From NCBI GenBank assembly GCA_021789495.1, contig JAJYJM010000002.1:1-64000 (forward strand): 64,000 nucleotides of DNA, given 5' to 3'. This DNA is from Nitrospirota bacterium. Lineage in GTDB: Bacteria > Nitrospirota > JACRHJ01. The notes beneath the pieces were generated by a model, which saw only the letters and a list, made by a program, of their open reading frames with translations, made no database searches and was not told the origin of the DNA. This document shows, piece by piece, positions 7,800 to 16,246 of the stretch (its first letter is position 1; every line of letters starts with the position of its first letter). The translations under genes were made by a program, and so were the position numbers.

Positions 7800-10700
7800 T
7801 TGATTTTCAAAGATATTCTTGACAGCCTGGCGGCGGGAAAGACCTTCGTATCGGGGCTTTGGGGCGCATCCAGGGCCTTGCTTTTATGGGAGGTCGCATC
7901 GGGCCGGGAAAGGCCCGTGCTTGCGCTTTCGGCCACGCCGAAAGAGGCCGAAACCCTCCTCTCGGAATGCCTCTTTTTTGCGAAAAACCTGACCTCGGAG
8001 GGCGCTGCCGGACCGTTTTCGGAGCCGCTTTATTTCCCGCCGTGGGATGTCCTGCCCTACGACGTCATGGAGCCTGACCCGGAATGCATGGCGGGCAGGA
8101 TACGCGCGCTTCGGGACATCCGTTCCGGGGCGGCAAGGGTGGTAATCGCGCCCGTATCGGCAGTATTGAGGAGACTTCCTCCGCCCGAATCGCTTTTGTC
8201 CCCCGGCAATATACCGAGATTTAAAAAAGGCGCCGATTACCCGCGCGAGCCGCTCCTTGCGAAGCTTTTAGAGCTTGGCTATTCGCGGGTATCGATGGTC
8301 TATGAGCCGGGCGAGTTCTCCGTCCGGGGCGGGATACTCGACATATACCCTTCAGGCGGCGCGGCGGCGGCGCGCATGGAGTTCTTCGGGGATACCCTTG
8401 AGTCCATACGGGAGTTCGACCCGGACACACAGCGCTCCACCGGCGAGGTGGAAGAAGTCGAGATAATGCCCGCCAGGGAAGCCGGTCAACCGGCGGCGGA
8501 AGGTGCGACCGCAGCCGCAACGACTTATACTGAAGCCGGTTCGGCGGCTCAGAATACAACGGGTGCGCCAAGAGCCGGTTTGTCAGCCGTTATCACGGAT
8601 TACTTCCCTGCGCCTCCTGTCCTATTCCTGGACGAGCCTGTGCGCATATTTGCCGAGGCCGGGGAGTTCGAGAAGCGGGTCTTTTCGGCATACGAGGCGA
8701 TAGCCGGCGCGGCTCCAGCCGCTCCGTCCGAGCTGTATATGTCGGCGGACGAGCTTAAAGGTCTGTCCGATAAGCTGCCTTCAATATTTTCCGAGTCCCT
8801 GCCGCTTAGCCGGGCGACCGGCATCAAACAAGTTTTCGAGTATCATACCCGTTCGATAGAGGGCCTGCGGCTCAGGGAGGCGGTTCTGACCGCGACGGAC
8901 GGCGGCGTCCCCGAACCCCGGCAGGAGGATCTGCCGAGGACGCCGATTACCATTTTCTGCCGGAACCTGAAAAACCTTATGCGCGGCAGGGCTATAAACG
9001 TAGTTCCGGCCACGACGGGCCAGGCCGAACGCCTGGGCGAGATATTCGCGGAGCACGGCATACCCGCGGTAACGGGGAAACCGATACTCTACCCGGAATC
9101 CGGCGCAGGCTCCGTAAGGATAACACCGGGAAACCTCGAATCCGGCTTCCTCCTCGAGCCGGTAGACCGGCTTCGGACATCAGGACTCGCCTTTATTACT
9201 TCTACGGAGATATTCGGGGAAAAGGCGAAATGGGCCGGGACCGGCAGAGCAGGCAGACCGGCTTCGGACAGGCAGACCGGCAGACCTGCGGCGACAGGCA
9301 GGGCGGCGGGGTCGAAGGTCGAGAGGTTTCTCACTTCGCTCTCCGAGCTTAAGATTGGCGACTATGTCGTGCATATCGACCACGGCATAGGACGATACAC
9401 GGGCCTTAAGCGCCTGGCCCTGATGGGCGTCGAGGGGGATTTCCTCGAAGTCGTCTACGCCGGAGCGGACAGGCTTTACGTCCCGGTGGACGAGCTGCAC
9501 AAGGTTCAGAAATATATAGGTTCCGAAGGCGCGGCGCCGTCCCTTGAGAAGCTGGGCGGCATCGGCTGGGAGCGCGCCAAGGCAAGGGCGAAAACCGCCG
9601 TGCGTGAGATGGCCGGGGAGCTTCTGGAGCTATACGCCAAACGCGCCGTCGCGCCGGGGCACGCCTACGGCGAGGATGACCACCTCTACCGCGAGATGGA
9701 GGCGTCTTTCGAGTATGAGGAAACTCCCGACCAGGCGCAGGCAATCGAGGACGTAAAAAAAGACCTCATGTCCCCGCACCCGATGGACAGGCTGGTATGC
9801 GGGGACGTGGGTTACGGCAAGACGGAGGTCGCCGTCCGCGCGGCGTTCAAGGTAGTCCTGGACGGCAGGCAGGCGGCGGTGCTCGTCCCCACGACGCTGC
9901 TTGCAGACCAGCACCACGAGACATTCACGCAGAGACTGGCCGCATTCCCTGTGCAGGTGGAGGTATTGTCCCGTTTCACGCCGAAGGAAAGGGTAAAGGA
10001 GATAAAACAGGGAATCGCCGACGGCTCCGTGGATGTAGTAATCGGCACGCACAGGCTGCTTCAGAAGGACATAGCGTTCAAGGAACTGGGGCTTCTCGTC
10101 GTGGACGAGGAGCACCGCTTCGGCGTGGCGCACAAGGAAAAGCTGAAGGCTCTTAAGAAATCCGTGGATGTCCTTACCCTTACCGCGACGCCGATACCCA
10201 GGACGCTGAACCTCTCGATTACCGGGATACGGGACCTCTCCATCATAGAGACCCCGCCTCCTGAGCGCCAGCCGATAAAGACAGTCGTGTCGCGCTTCGA
10301 CAATTCCATAATCCGTGAGGCGATACGCCGGGAGCTCTCGCGCGGCGGTCAGGTATTCTTCGTGCATAACCGCATAGACAGCATCTTCGCAATCGGGAAC
10401 GTGCTGAGGCAGATTGTCCCGGAGGCGAGAGTCGGCGTGGCGCACGGGCGGATGAAAGAGGACGCGCTCGAGGACGTGATGAGCAGGTTCGTCAAGGGAG
10501 AATACGACATCCTCCTTACGACTTCGATTGTGGAGTCCGGACTGGACATACCCAGGGCCAATACCATAATCATAGACAGAGCGGACCGCTTCGGCCTTGC
10601 CGACCTCTACCAGCTCCGGGGCAGGGTGGGCCGCAGCAGCCGCCGGGCGTATGCATACCTGCTGGTGCCGAGCGACGAGGACACCCTGAACGAGACAGCC

Positions 10701-11336
10701 GTAAAACGCCTCAGGGTGCTCTCGGAGCTCTCCGAACTCGGCGCGGGCTTCAAGCTCGCCCTGCACGACCTTGAGATACGCGGCGCGGGCAATATCCTGG
10801 GCGCGGAGCAGTCGGGGCATATCTCCGCCATCGGCTTCGAGCTTTACACCCATATGCTCGAACAGGCGGTGCGCGAGCTTAAGGGTGAGGATACGACCGA
10901 GGAGACCGACCCGGCGCTCGACCTGAATGTGTCCGCCTTTATACCGGAAGCCTACGTTCCGGACACAGCCCACAGGCTGGGGATATACAAGAGGCTCTCA
11001 GGCGCGAAGACCACGGAAGAGCTTGCAGACTTGAGAGACGAGCTTGAAGACCGCTACGGGGAACCGCCTGGGCAGGTAAAGAGGCTCCTCGAGGTAATGG
11101 AGATAAAAGTCCTGGCCAAGGGACTGAAGGCGGCTGGGATAAGGCTTCTGCCGAAGGAGATAAAGATTACCTTTACCGGCGCGACAAACGTATCCCCGGA
11201 TAAGCTGATAGCTTTTCTTGACAAAAACCGGGGAAAGGCGAGATATGTGCCGGAATATACTATATTTATCCGCAAGCCGGGGGATTGGGATGCTCAGTTC
11301 CGCGAGATAAAAAACAGCTTGAAAGCGCTTGCATAA
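7800..11336 (+). CDS. mfd: Transcription-repair coupling factor Mfd
   Basis: Removes stalled RNA polymerase and recruits UvrA to lesions. At 1178 residues it has the UvrB-like N-terminal region, the RNA-polymerase interaction domain from about 517 (KIGDYVVHIDHGIG), Walker A GDVGYGKT near 666-674, DEEH near 768-771, TATPIPRTL, and the C-terminal TRCF domain. Start is TTG at 7800 without an obvious ribosome-binding site, so coupling to the upstream gene is likely. Two variable stretches (about residues 222-260 and 445-500) are Ala/Gly/Pro-rich and hold palindrome copies at 8481 and 9158 plus two half-copies near 9257 and 9276. Confidence 0.96.
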   Translation: MIFKDILDSLAAGKTFVSGLWGASRALLLWEVASGRERPVLALSATPKEAETLLSECLFFAKNLTSEGAAGPFSEPLYFPPWDVLPYDVMEPDPECMAGRIRALRDIRSGAARVVIAPVSAVLRRLPPPESLLSPGNIPRFKKGADYPREPLLAKLLELGYSRVSMVYEPGEFSVRGGILDIYPSGGAAAARMEFFGDTLESIREFDPDTQRSTGEVEEVEIMPAREAGQPAAEGATAAATTYTEAGSAAQNTTGAPRAGLSAVITDYFPAPPVLFLDEPVRIFAEAGEFEKRVFSAYEAIAGAAPAAPSELYMSADELKGLSDKLPSIFSESLPLSRATGIKQVFEYHTRSIEGLRLREAVLTATDGGVPEPRQEDLPRTPITIFCRNLKNLMRGRAINVVPATTGQAERLGEIFAEHGIPAVTGKPILYPESGAGSVRITPGNLESGFLLEPVDRLRTSGLAFITSTEIFGEKAKWAGTGRAGRPASDRQTGRPAATGRAAGSKVERFLTSLSELKIGDYVVHIDHGIGRYTGLKRLALMGVEGDFLEVVYAGADRLYVPVDELHKVQKYIGSEGAAPSLEKLGGIGWERAKARAKTAVREMAGELLELYAKRAVAPGHAYGEDDHLYREMEASFEYEETPDQAQAIEDVKKDLMSPHPMDRLVCGDVGYGKTEVAVRAAFKVVLDGRQAAVLVPTTLLADQHHETFTQRLAAFPVQVEVLSRFTPKERVKEIKQGIADGSVDVVIGTHRLLQKDIAFKELGLLVVDEEHRFGVAHKEKLKALKKSVDVLTLTATPIPRTLNLSITGIRDLSIIETPPPERQPIKTVVSRFDNSIIREAIRRELSRGGQVFFVHNRIDSIFAIGNVLRQIVPEARVGVAHGRMKEDALEDVMSRFVKGEYDILLTTSIVESGLDIPRANTIIIDRADRFGLADLYQLRGRVGRSSRRAYAYLLVPSDEDTLNETAVKRLRVLSELSELGAGFKLALHDLEIRGAGNILGAEQSGHISAIGFELYTHMLEQAVRELKGEDTTEETDPALDLNVSAFIPEAYVPDTAHRLGIYKRLSGAKTTEELADLRDELEDRYGEPPGQVKRLLEVMEIKVLAKGLKAAGIRLLPKEIKITFTGATNVSPDKLIAFLDKNRGKARYVPEYTIFIRKPGDWDAQFREIKNSLKALA
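8481..8494. repeat. Palindrome GCCGGTNNACCGGC, exact copy in mfd
   Basis: Exact copy, centre CA, in a low-complexity loop of Mfd around residue 228. Confidence 0.85.
9158..9171. repeat. Palindrome GCCGGTNNACCGGC, second copy in mfd
   Basis: Exact copy, centre AG, around Mfd residue 454. It is followed by CTTCGGACA, a tail also seen after the degenerate half-copies at 9257 and 9276. Confidence 0.85.
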
Positions 11337-11370
11337 CATGTTATAAATATGAGATGTTTTTTGAAATGCG

Positions 11371-11403
11371 GCAGGGTTCCTTTGGGTGAGTCCTGCTTTA
11401 TTT
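11371..11403 (+). terminator. Terminator after mfd
   Basis: GCAGG (11371-11375) pairs with CCTGC (11392-11396), followed by TTTATTT, 34 bp after the mfd stop. Confidence 0.6.
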
Positions 11404-11438
11404 AATTAACGGGAAAACCTGACAAGGAGAGAAGTTAA

Positions 11439-12497
11439 ATGAAGAAGTTCGCACTGGCTTTGACGCTTGCGGGCATGATGACGTTCGTTTGCCAGGCCGC
11501 CCTCGCGGGCAACTCCGCCGCCAATGCCGCCCAGGAACCTGCATCGACCGCCAAGGCCGTTGGGACAGGCAAGGCTGCTTCGGCGTCCAAGGAAGGCGCC
11601 GCCATGACGGACAAGGCCGCGAAGAAGCCGCATACCGTCGCCACCGTAAACGGCGAGAAGATCACCAGCGACACGATAGACTTGATCATGCGACAGGGCG
11701 CAGCGCAGGGGATGGTTCAGCAGACTAACCCGGCGTTAAAGAAAGTGATTCTCGGCAAACTGATAGACATGAGCCTCTTCGCGCAGGCGGGGGAAAAGGC
11801 CGGGCTTGAGAATGACGCGGACTACAAGAAAGCCGTCGAGATGATGAAGAAGCAGGAGGTGCTCTTCAAGAAACAGGTGCTCTCCACACTCTACCTTCGC
11901 AAGGAGGCCCTGGATTCTATAAAAGTGTCCCCCGAAGAGGTAAAAAATTACTACGACAAGAACAAGGATCAGTTCAAGGTCGGCGAGCAGGTGAAGGCGA
12001 GCCATATACTTGTTGCGACCGAGGCGGAGGCCAAAGCCGTAAAGGCGAAGCTCGACAAGGGCGAGTCTTTCAAGAAGCTCGCAAAGGAGAAATCCACCGA
12101 TCCAAGCGCCTCGCGCGGCGGGAACCTCGGCTGGTTCGGCAAGGGCATGATGGACCCGGACTTCGAGAAGGCCGTTTTCGCGCTGAAGAAGGTGGGCGAC
12201 GTCTCCGAGCCTGTAAAGACGAAATTCGGCTGGCACATAATAAAGCTCACGGGCAGGAAGGCCGCATCCATCAGGCCGCTGGACAAGGTGAAGGCTCTCA
12301 TAGAGCAGAAGCTCATGCAGGACAAGCAGAAGAAGGCTTACGACGACATACTTGCGAAGCTTAAAAAGGCGGCGGATATAAAGATAAACGATACCGCGCT
12401 GTCAGGCGCCGCGGATAAGTCTGCGCCCGCAACGTCCGACGCGGCCCCGGAAACCGGCTCCTCCGCCGCAAAGGATAAAGAATCGTCCAAGAAATAA
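11439..12497 (+). CDS. Periplasmic parvulin-type peptidyl-prolyl isomerase (SurA/PrsA-like) 1
   Basis: Periplasmic folding helper for outer-membrane or secreted proteins. The 352 residues begin with a cleavable signal (MKKFALALTLAGMM...ALA), then an Ala/Lys-rich linker, a SurA-N-like helical region (about 65-180) and one parvulin rotamase domain at about 185-275 (ASHILVATEAEA ... GGNLGWFGKGMMDPDFE). An Ala/Ser/Lys-rich tail follows. AAGGAGAG lies upstream of the ATG. First of three tandem paralogues. Confidence 0.88.
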   Translation: MKKFALALTLAGMMTFVCQAALAGNSAANAAQEPASTAKAVGTGKAASASKEGAAMTDKAAKKPHTVATVNGEKITSDTIDLIMRQGAAQGMVQQTNPALKKVILGKLIDMSLFAQAGEKAGLENDADYKKAVEMMKKQEVLFKKQVLSTLYLRKEALDSIKVSPEEVKNYYDKNKDQFKVGEQVKASHILVATEAEAKAVKAKLDKGESFKKLAKEKSTDPSASRGGNLGWFGKGMMDPDFEKAVFALKKVGDVSEPVKTKFGWHIIKLTGRKAASIRPLDKVKALIEQKLMQDKQKKAYDDILAKLKKAADIKINDTALSGAADKSAPATSDAAPETGSSAAKDKESSKK

Positions 12498-12498
12498 T

Positions 12499-12539
12499 CG
12501 GGCGGGCACGGGGCCTTCGTGCGCCCGCCGCCGTTTTTG
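12499..12539 (+). terminator. Strong hairpin/terminator between the first two PPIase genes
   Basis: CGGGCGGGCACG pairs with CGTGCGCCCG across a short loop and is followed by GTTTTTG. It may limit readthrough from the first to the second chaperone gene. Confidence 0.7.
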
Positions 12540-12590
12540 ATTCGGGATATATTGCCCGTTAAGGGCAGAACATCAACTATGGGAGAGAAG

Positions 12591-13487
12591 ATGTCGAAAA
12601 AACTGAAGGTAGCTCTCGCGGTATGCGCGGCTGTCTTTGCGCTGGCCGCATGTGCGAAAAAGGGAGGGCAGACGACGGCGCCAGGCGGCAACTCGCCTGT
12701 GCTCGCCGTGGTAAACGGGACGAACATTACAGCCGACGACTTCAAGGCGGAGGCGGCGGCGCTGAACCCCTATGCGGTCAGCGCGCTGAAAGACCCGAAG
12801 AACAGGCAGAAGTTCCTTGAAAATATCGAGGATAAGCAGCTTATCGTCCAGAAGGCGCTCGACATGGGCATGGACAAGGACGCGAGGATCGTCTCGGAGC
12901 TGCAAAGGCTCAAGGATACGCTCCTCTTGGGCGAATTCGTAAAAAAGGAAGTCCTCGACAAGGTAAACATAACCGACCAGGACGCGAAGACCTACTTCGA
13001 GCAGAACAAGGCAAACTTAGGCTCGGTCAGGATAAGCCATATACTTGTCCCGACGGAGCAGGAGGCCGGCGACATCCTGGCCAAACTCAAGGCGGGCCAG
13101 AAATTTTCCGCCCTCGCAAAACAATACTCCCTCGACGACAAGACGAAGAACAAGGGCGGAGACCTGGGCTGGGTAACCTGGGCGCAGTTTGGCTCGGCCT
13201 CCCTTAAAGACGCGGCCTTCAAGCTCAAGCCCGGCGAGCTGAGCGGAATAGTCCAGAGCCAGTTCGGCTACCACATAATGAAGGTTACGGACAAAAAACC
13301 CGCCCAGGAGAGCGATTTCGCCGCGATAAAGGACGCGCTCAAGGAGCAGATTGCGGAGCAGAAGAAGGAAGACCTTTTCAAAAGTTATATCAAGGAGTTG
13401 CGGGCAAAAGCGAAGATTACGCAGAACCTCCAGAACCTGGGAAGCGTAAGCCTTGCGCCCGCGCCGACGGAGGCGCCGGCGCAGTAA
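12591..13487 (+). CDS. Parvulin-type PPIase lipoprotein 2
   Basis: Predicted lipoprotein: MSKKLKVALAVCAAVFALAAC ends in a lipobox with Cys near residue 21. The 298-residue protein has a SurA-N-like segment (about 35-140) and one parvulin domain at about 146-235 (ISHILVPTEQEAGDIL ... GGDLGWVTWAQFG). Start ATG at 12591 was chosen because it directly begins the signal peptide; an ATG at 12579 is possible. Probably helps fold outer-membrane proteins with its two neighbours. Confidence 0.87.
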   Translation: MSKKLKVALAVCAAVFALAACAKKGGQTTAPGGNSPVLAVVNGTNITADDFKAEAAALNPYAVSALKDPKNRQKFLENIEDKQLIVQKALDMGMDKDARIVSELQRLKDTLLLGEFVKKEVLDKVNITDQDAKTYFEQNKANLGSVRISHILVPTEQEAGDILAKLKAGQKFSALAKQYSLDDKTKNKGGDLGWVTWAQFGSASLKDAAFKLKPGELSGIVQSQFGYHIMKVTDKKPAQESDFAAIKDALKEQIAEQKKEDLFKSYIKELRAKAKITQNLQNLGSVSLAPAPTEAPAQ

Positions 13488-13520
13488 GGCAGGATTGAAG
13501 CCTGGCCGGAGCAGAAGAAA

Positions 13521-14456
13521 TTGGCTGCCGGAAGCATTAAAAGAGTTGCCATAACCGCCCTGGTCGTGCTCGCAGTCGGGTGCGCCAGGGCGGAAAAGAC
13601 CTCCCCGCAAGCGCTCGCAACAGTAGACGGCGTTCCGATTACCCTGCCGCAGTTCAAAAAGAAAATCGCCTCGCTCAGGCCGGATTTTGTAACCCTCTCC
13701 GGCGATAATGCTTCGGAAGCGGCCAAGATAGACCTGCTCTCGCGCATGATTCAGGAAGAGATGTACTTGCACGAGGCCGGAAGGCTCCATATTTCCGCCA
13801 CGCCCGCCGAGGTGGACGAACGCGTCCGGAAGGAAAGCGCGGGCTACGGCAAGTCATTTGCCGACATGCTGAAACAGCAGGGCATGACTATCGCGGATTA
13901 TCGAAAAGAGGCAAAAAGGGACATTATAATCGACAAGCTCCTGGCCTCCCGGGTATACTCGCAGGTAAGGGTTACTCGGGAGCAGGTGGAGAAATATCTT
14001 CGGGAAAACGAGGAAAAGCTCCGCAAGGAGGGGCGTTTGCGCGTCAGACAGATAGTCGTGGAGTCGCCCAGGGAGGCCGGGGAAATACTTTCGGAGCTTA
14101 AACGCGGCGCGGATTTTGCCTTCCTTGCGAGGAAATGGTCGCTCTCCCCTGATGCGGCAGAGGGCGGAGACCTGGGCTGGATTGAGCGGGGCGAGATGCC
14201 GCCGGAGTTTGAATCCGCGATATGGAGGCTGAAAAAGGGTTCGACAAGTGGTATAATAAAAACTCCTTACGGCTACCATATCTTCAAGGTGGAGGGCGTC
14301 AGGAGCGCCGGGCCGCCCTCGCCGCATGAGGCTGAGGCGGAAGCCGTGAAGGCCCTCTCAAGGGCGATGAGTGAAGAGCTGTTTAAGAAATGGAATGCCG
14401 GACTTCAGGCGAGGACGAAGGTCTATATAAATTACACGCTGCTTGGCCGGACATGA
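13521..14456 (+). CDS. Parvulin-type PPIase lipoprotein 3
   Basis: A 311-residue SurA/PrsA-like protein with a lipoprotein signal (ITALVVLAVGC, Cys near residue 21), a SurA-N-like region (27-165) and a parvulin domain at about 171-262 (GGDLGWIERGEMPPEFE). TTG start at 13521, 33 bp after the second paralogue. The three proteins diverge in their N-terminal regions, suggesting split duties rather than simple dosage. mltG follows after 37 bp. Confidence 0.86.
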   Translation: MAAGSIKRVAITALVVLAVGCARAEKTSPQALATVDGVPITLPQFKKKIASLRPDFVTLSGDNASEAAKIDLLSRMIQEEMYLHEAGRLHISATPAEVDERVRKESAGYGKSFADMLKQQGMTIADYRKEAKRDIIIDKLLASRVYSQVRVTREQVEKYLRENEEKLRKEGRLRVRQIVVESPREAGEILSELKRGADFAFLARKWSLSPDAAEGGDLGWIERGEMPPEFESAIWRLKKGSTSGIIKTPYGYHIFKVEGVRSAGPPSPHEAEAEAVKALSRAMSEELFKKWNAGLQARTKVYINYTLLGRT

Positions 14457-14493
14457 TTGTAATCCCGTTTTAAGACTTGAGGTGTAAAGGGCC

Positions 14494-15609
14494 ATGAGAC
14501 TAAGGCTTCCGGTCTCGCTCAGGGTAATATCCTTCCTGCTCCTTGCGGCGGTTTTCGTGTTCGGGGTGCATGTCGCGCTTTTCCTCATGCGTCCTGCCTC
14601 GCCCGTGAAGGTTTACAAAGAGGTGCTCGTGCCGGAGGGCGCGAGCTTCAAGAGCGTCGCGGCGGAGCTTAAGAAGGAAGGAATCATTTCCGACCGGCGG
14701 ACGTTCATTATCCTGGGCAAGCTCCTGGGCGCAACGAGGAAGATACGCGCCGGGTTCTACTCCTTCGATACCGGGATGAAGCCGCTGAACGTCCTGCTCA
14801 TGCTCAGGATGGGCAAGATAATCGAATACCAGGTGGTAATCCCGGAAGGCTACGAGATGGGCCAGATAGCCGGGGCCGTCGCGGCTACGGGGCTGACTAC
14901 AAAGGCCGAGTTCCTGAAAAAAGCGACAGACCCGCAGTTCGTCCACAGCCTGGGGCTTCCGGGGGACAGCCTGGAAGGTTTCCTGTTTCCCGCCACGTAT
15001 TACTTCCCGAAGGGCATAACCGTGGACGGCATCCTCAGGCAGATGGTCTCGAAATACCACGAGGTGTTCAATTCCGACCTGAAGGCGAGAGCAGCCGAGC
15101 TTGGGATGACGGAGCTTCAGGCGATAACCCTCGCCTCGCTTATAGAGCGGGAAGCGAACCTCGACTCCGAGCGGCTCCTCATCTCCGCCGTGTTTCATAA
15201 TCGCCTCAAGCTGAACATGCCGCTTCAGTGCGACCCGTGCGTCATCTACGCCCTTGAGCGGCACGGCAAATGGGACGGGAACTTAACGCGCAGCGACCTG
15301 CGCTTCAAGGATCCGTACAACACCTACGTATACAAGGGCCTTCCCCCCGGCCCAATTGCAAACCCCGGCAAGCCGTCCATAATCGCCGCGCTCTATCCGG
15401 CGAAGGTGAACTACCTCTTCTTCGTCTCGAAAAACGACGGCACGCACTATTTCTCCAGCGATCTTGCCCAGCATAACGCCGCCGTCCTGAAATACCAGAT
15501 ATTGCCGCACCTGGATAACTATTCCTCCGCCCCTCCGCCCTGGAAGAAGAACGTCGTGCCGGGGAAAAGGGCGTTTATAATAAAGAACCTGCGGCAGGCG
15601 AAGAAGTAA
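14494..15609 (+). CDS. mltG: Endolytic murein transglycosylase MltG
   Basis: Inner-membrane lytic transglycosylase that cuts nascent glycan strands. The 371 residues have one N-terminal membrane span (about 8-32), a LysM-like segment and the YceG domain with the catalytic glutamate E218 in SLIEREA, the same residue number as in E. coli. The downstream HNRL.L.MPLQCDP and LPPGPIANPG signatures are present. It follows the parvulin genes and fits their envelope role. Confidence 0.94.
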   Translation: MRLRLPVSLRVISFLLLAAVFVFGVHVALFLMRPASPVKVYKEVLVPEGASFKSVAAELKKEGIISDRRTFIILGKLLGATRKIRAGFYSFDTGMKPLNVLLMLRMGKIIEYQVVIPEGYEMGQIAGAVAATGLTTKAEFLKKATDPQFVHSLGLPGDSLEGFLFPATYYFPKGITVDGILRQMVSKYHEVFNSDLKARAAELGMTELQAITLASLIEREANLDSERLLISAVFHNRLKLNMPLQCDPCVIYALERHGKWDGNLTRSDLRFKDPYNTYVYKGLPPGPIANPGKPSIIAALYPAKVNYLFFVSKNDGTHYFSSDLAQHNAAVLKYQILPHLDNYSSAPPPWKKNVVPGKRAFIIKNLRQAKK

Positions 15610-15713
15610 GGGTCGTCTCATTAAATCTCATTAATCATAAACATTGCCGATTGACTTCCGCGCCGCTTCGTGCGAAATTGGGCCGTGGGCTTATTTTCAA
15701 AGGAGCGGTTCGT

Positions 15714-16238
15714 ATGAAGAAGTTTTACGCGCTTCTCGCCTGTTTAATCGCCGTGTCTTTTGCGGCGCCGGCCTTCGCGGCAATCAACTCTACCATCCCC
15801 GCCTCAATCCCCGGCAAGGCGGACGCCGCCGACCGCTACATGGACAAGGGAGTTACCCTCACGGGGAAAAAGGATTACGTGGAGGCTCTGGCCGAGTTCG
15901 ACAGGGCAATAGAGCTTTACCCGGATTTCGCGCCGGCGCACTACGACAAGGGCATCGCGCTCTCCGCGCTCGGCAGGGATGCGGACGCCGTAAAGGAATA
16001 CGACAAGGCAATAGAACTCGACCCGAACGACCCGAAACCGTACAACAACAAAGGCTCCGCACTGGGAAGGTTGGGCAGGCTAAGGGAGGCGCTTGTCTCC
16101 TTCGAGCGCGCGATACAGCTTAAGCCGGATTACGCCAACGCTTACTACAACAAGTACGTCGCCCTGAAGAGCCTTGGAAGAAGGCGCGAGGCCCGGGCTG
16201 CGCTTGAAATGGCCCGGAAACTGGGCGAGGGGAAATAA
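15714..16238 (+). CDS. Secreted TPR-repeat protein
   Basis: A 174-residue protein with a signal peptide (residues 1-22, ending APAFA) and about four tetratricopeptide repeats from residue 40 (YMDKGVTLTGKKDYVEALAEFDRAIELYP and three more). AGGAG eight bases before the ATG at 15714 fixes the start. Probably a periplasmic protein-interaction scaffold; it may belong to the preceding envelope genes. It converges on speA with only 8 bp between the stops. Confidence 0.85.
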   Translation: MKKFYALLACLIAVSFAAPAFAAINSTIPASIPGKADAADRYMDKGVTLTGKKDYVEALAEFDRAIELYPDFAPAHYDKGIALSALGRDADAVKEYDKAIELDPNDPKPYNNKGSALGRLGRLREALVSFERAIQLKPDYANAYYNKYVALKSLGRRREARAALEMARKLGEGK

Positions 16239-16246
16239 GCTAATAG

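Noticed and set aside
9630-10973. 447-codon open frame antisense to mfd
   Set aside because: Shadow of GC-rich codon structure; Arg/Val/Gly/Pro-rich, no family pattern, and mfd is intact on the other strand.
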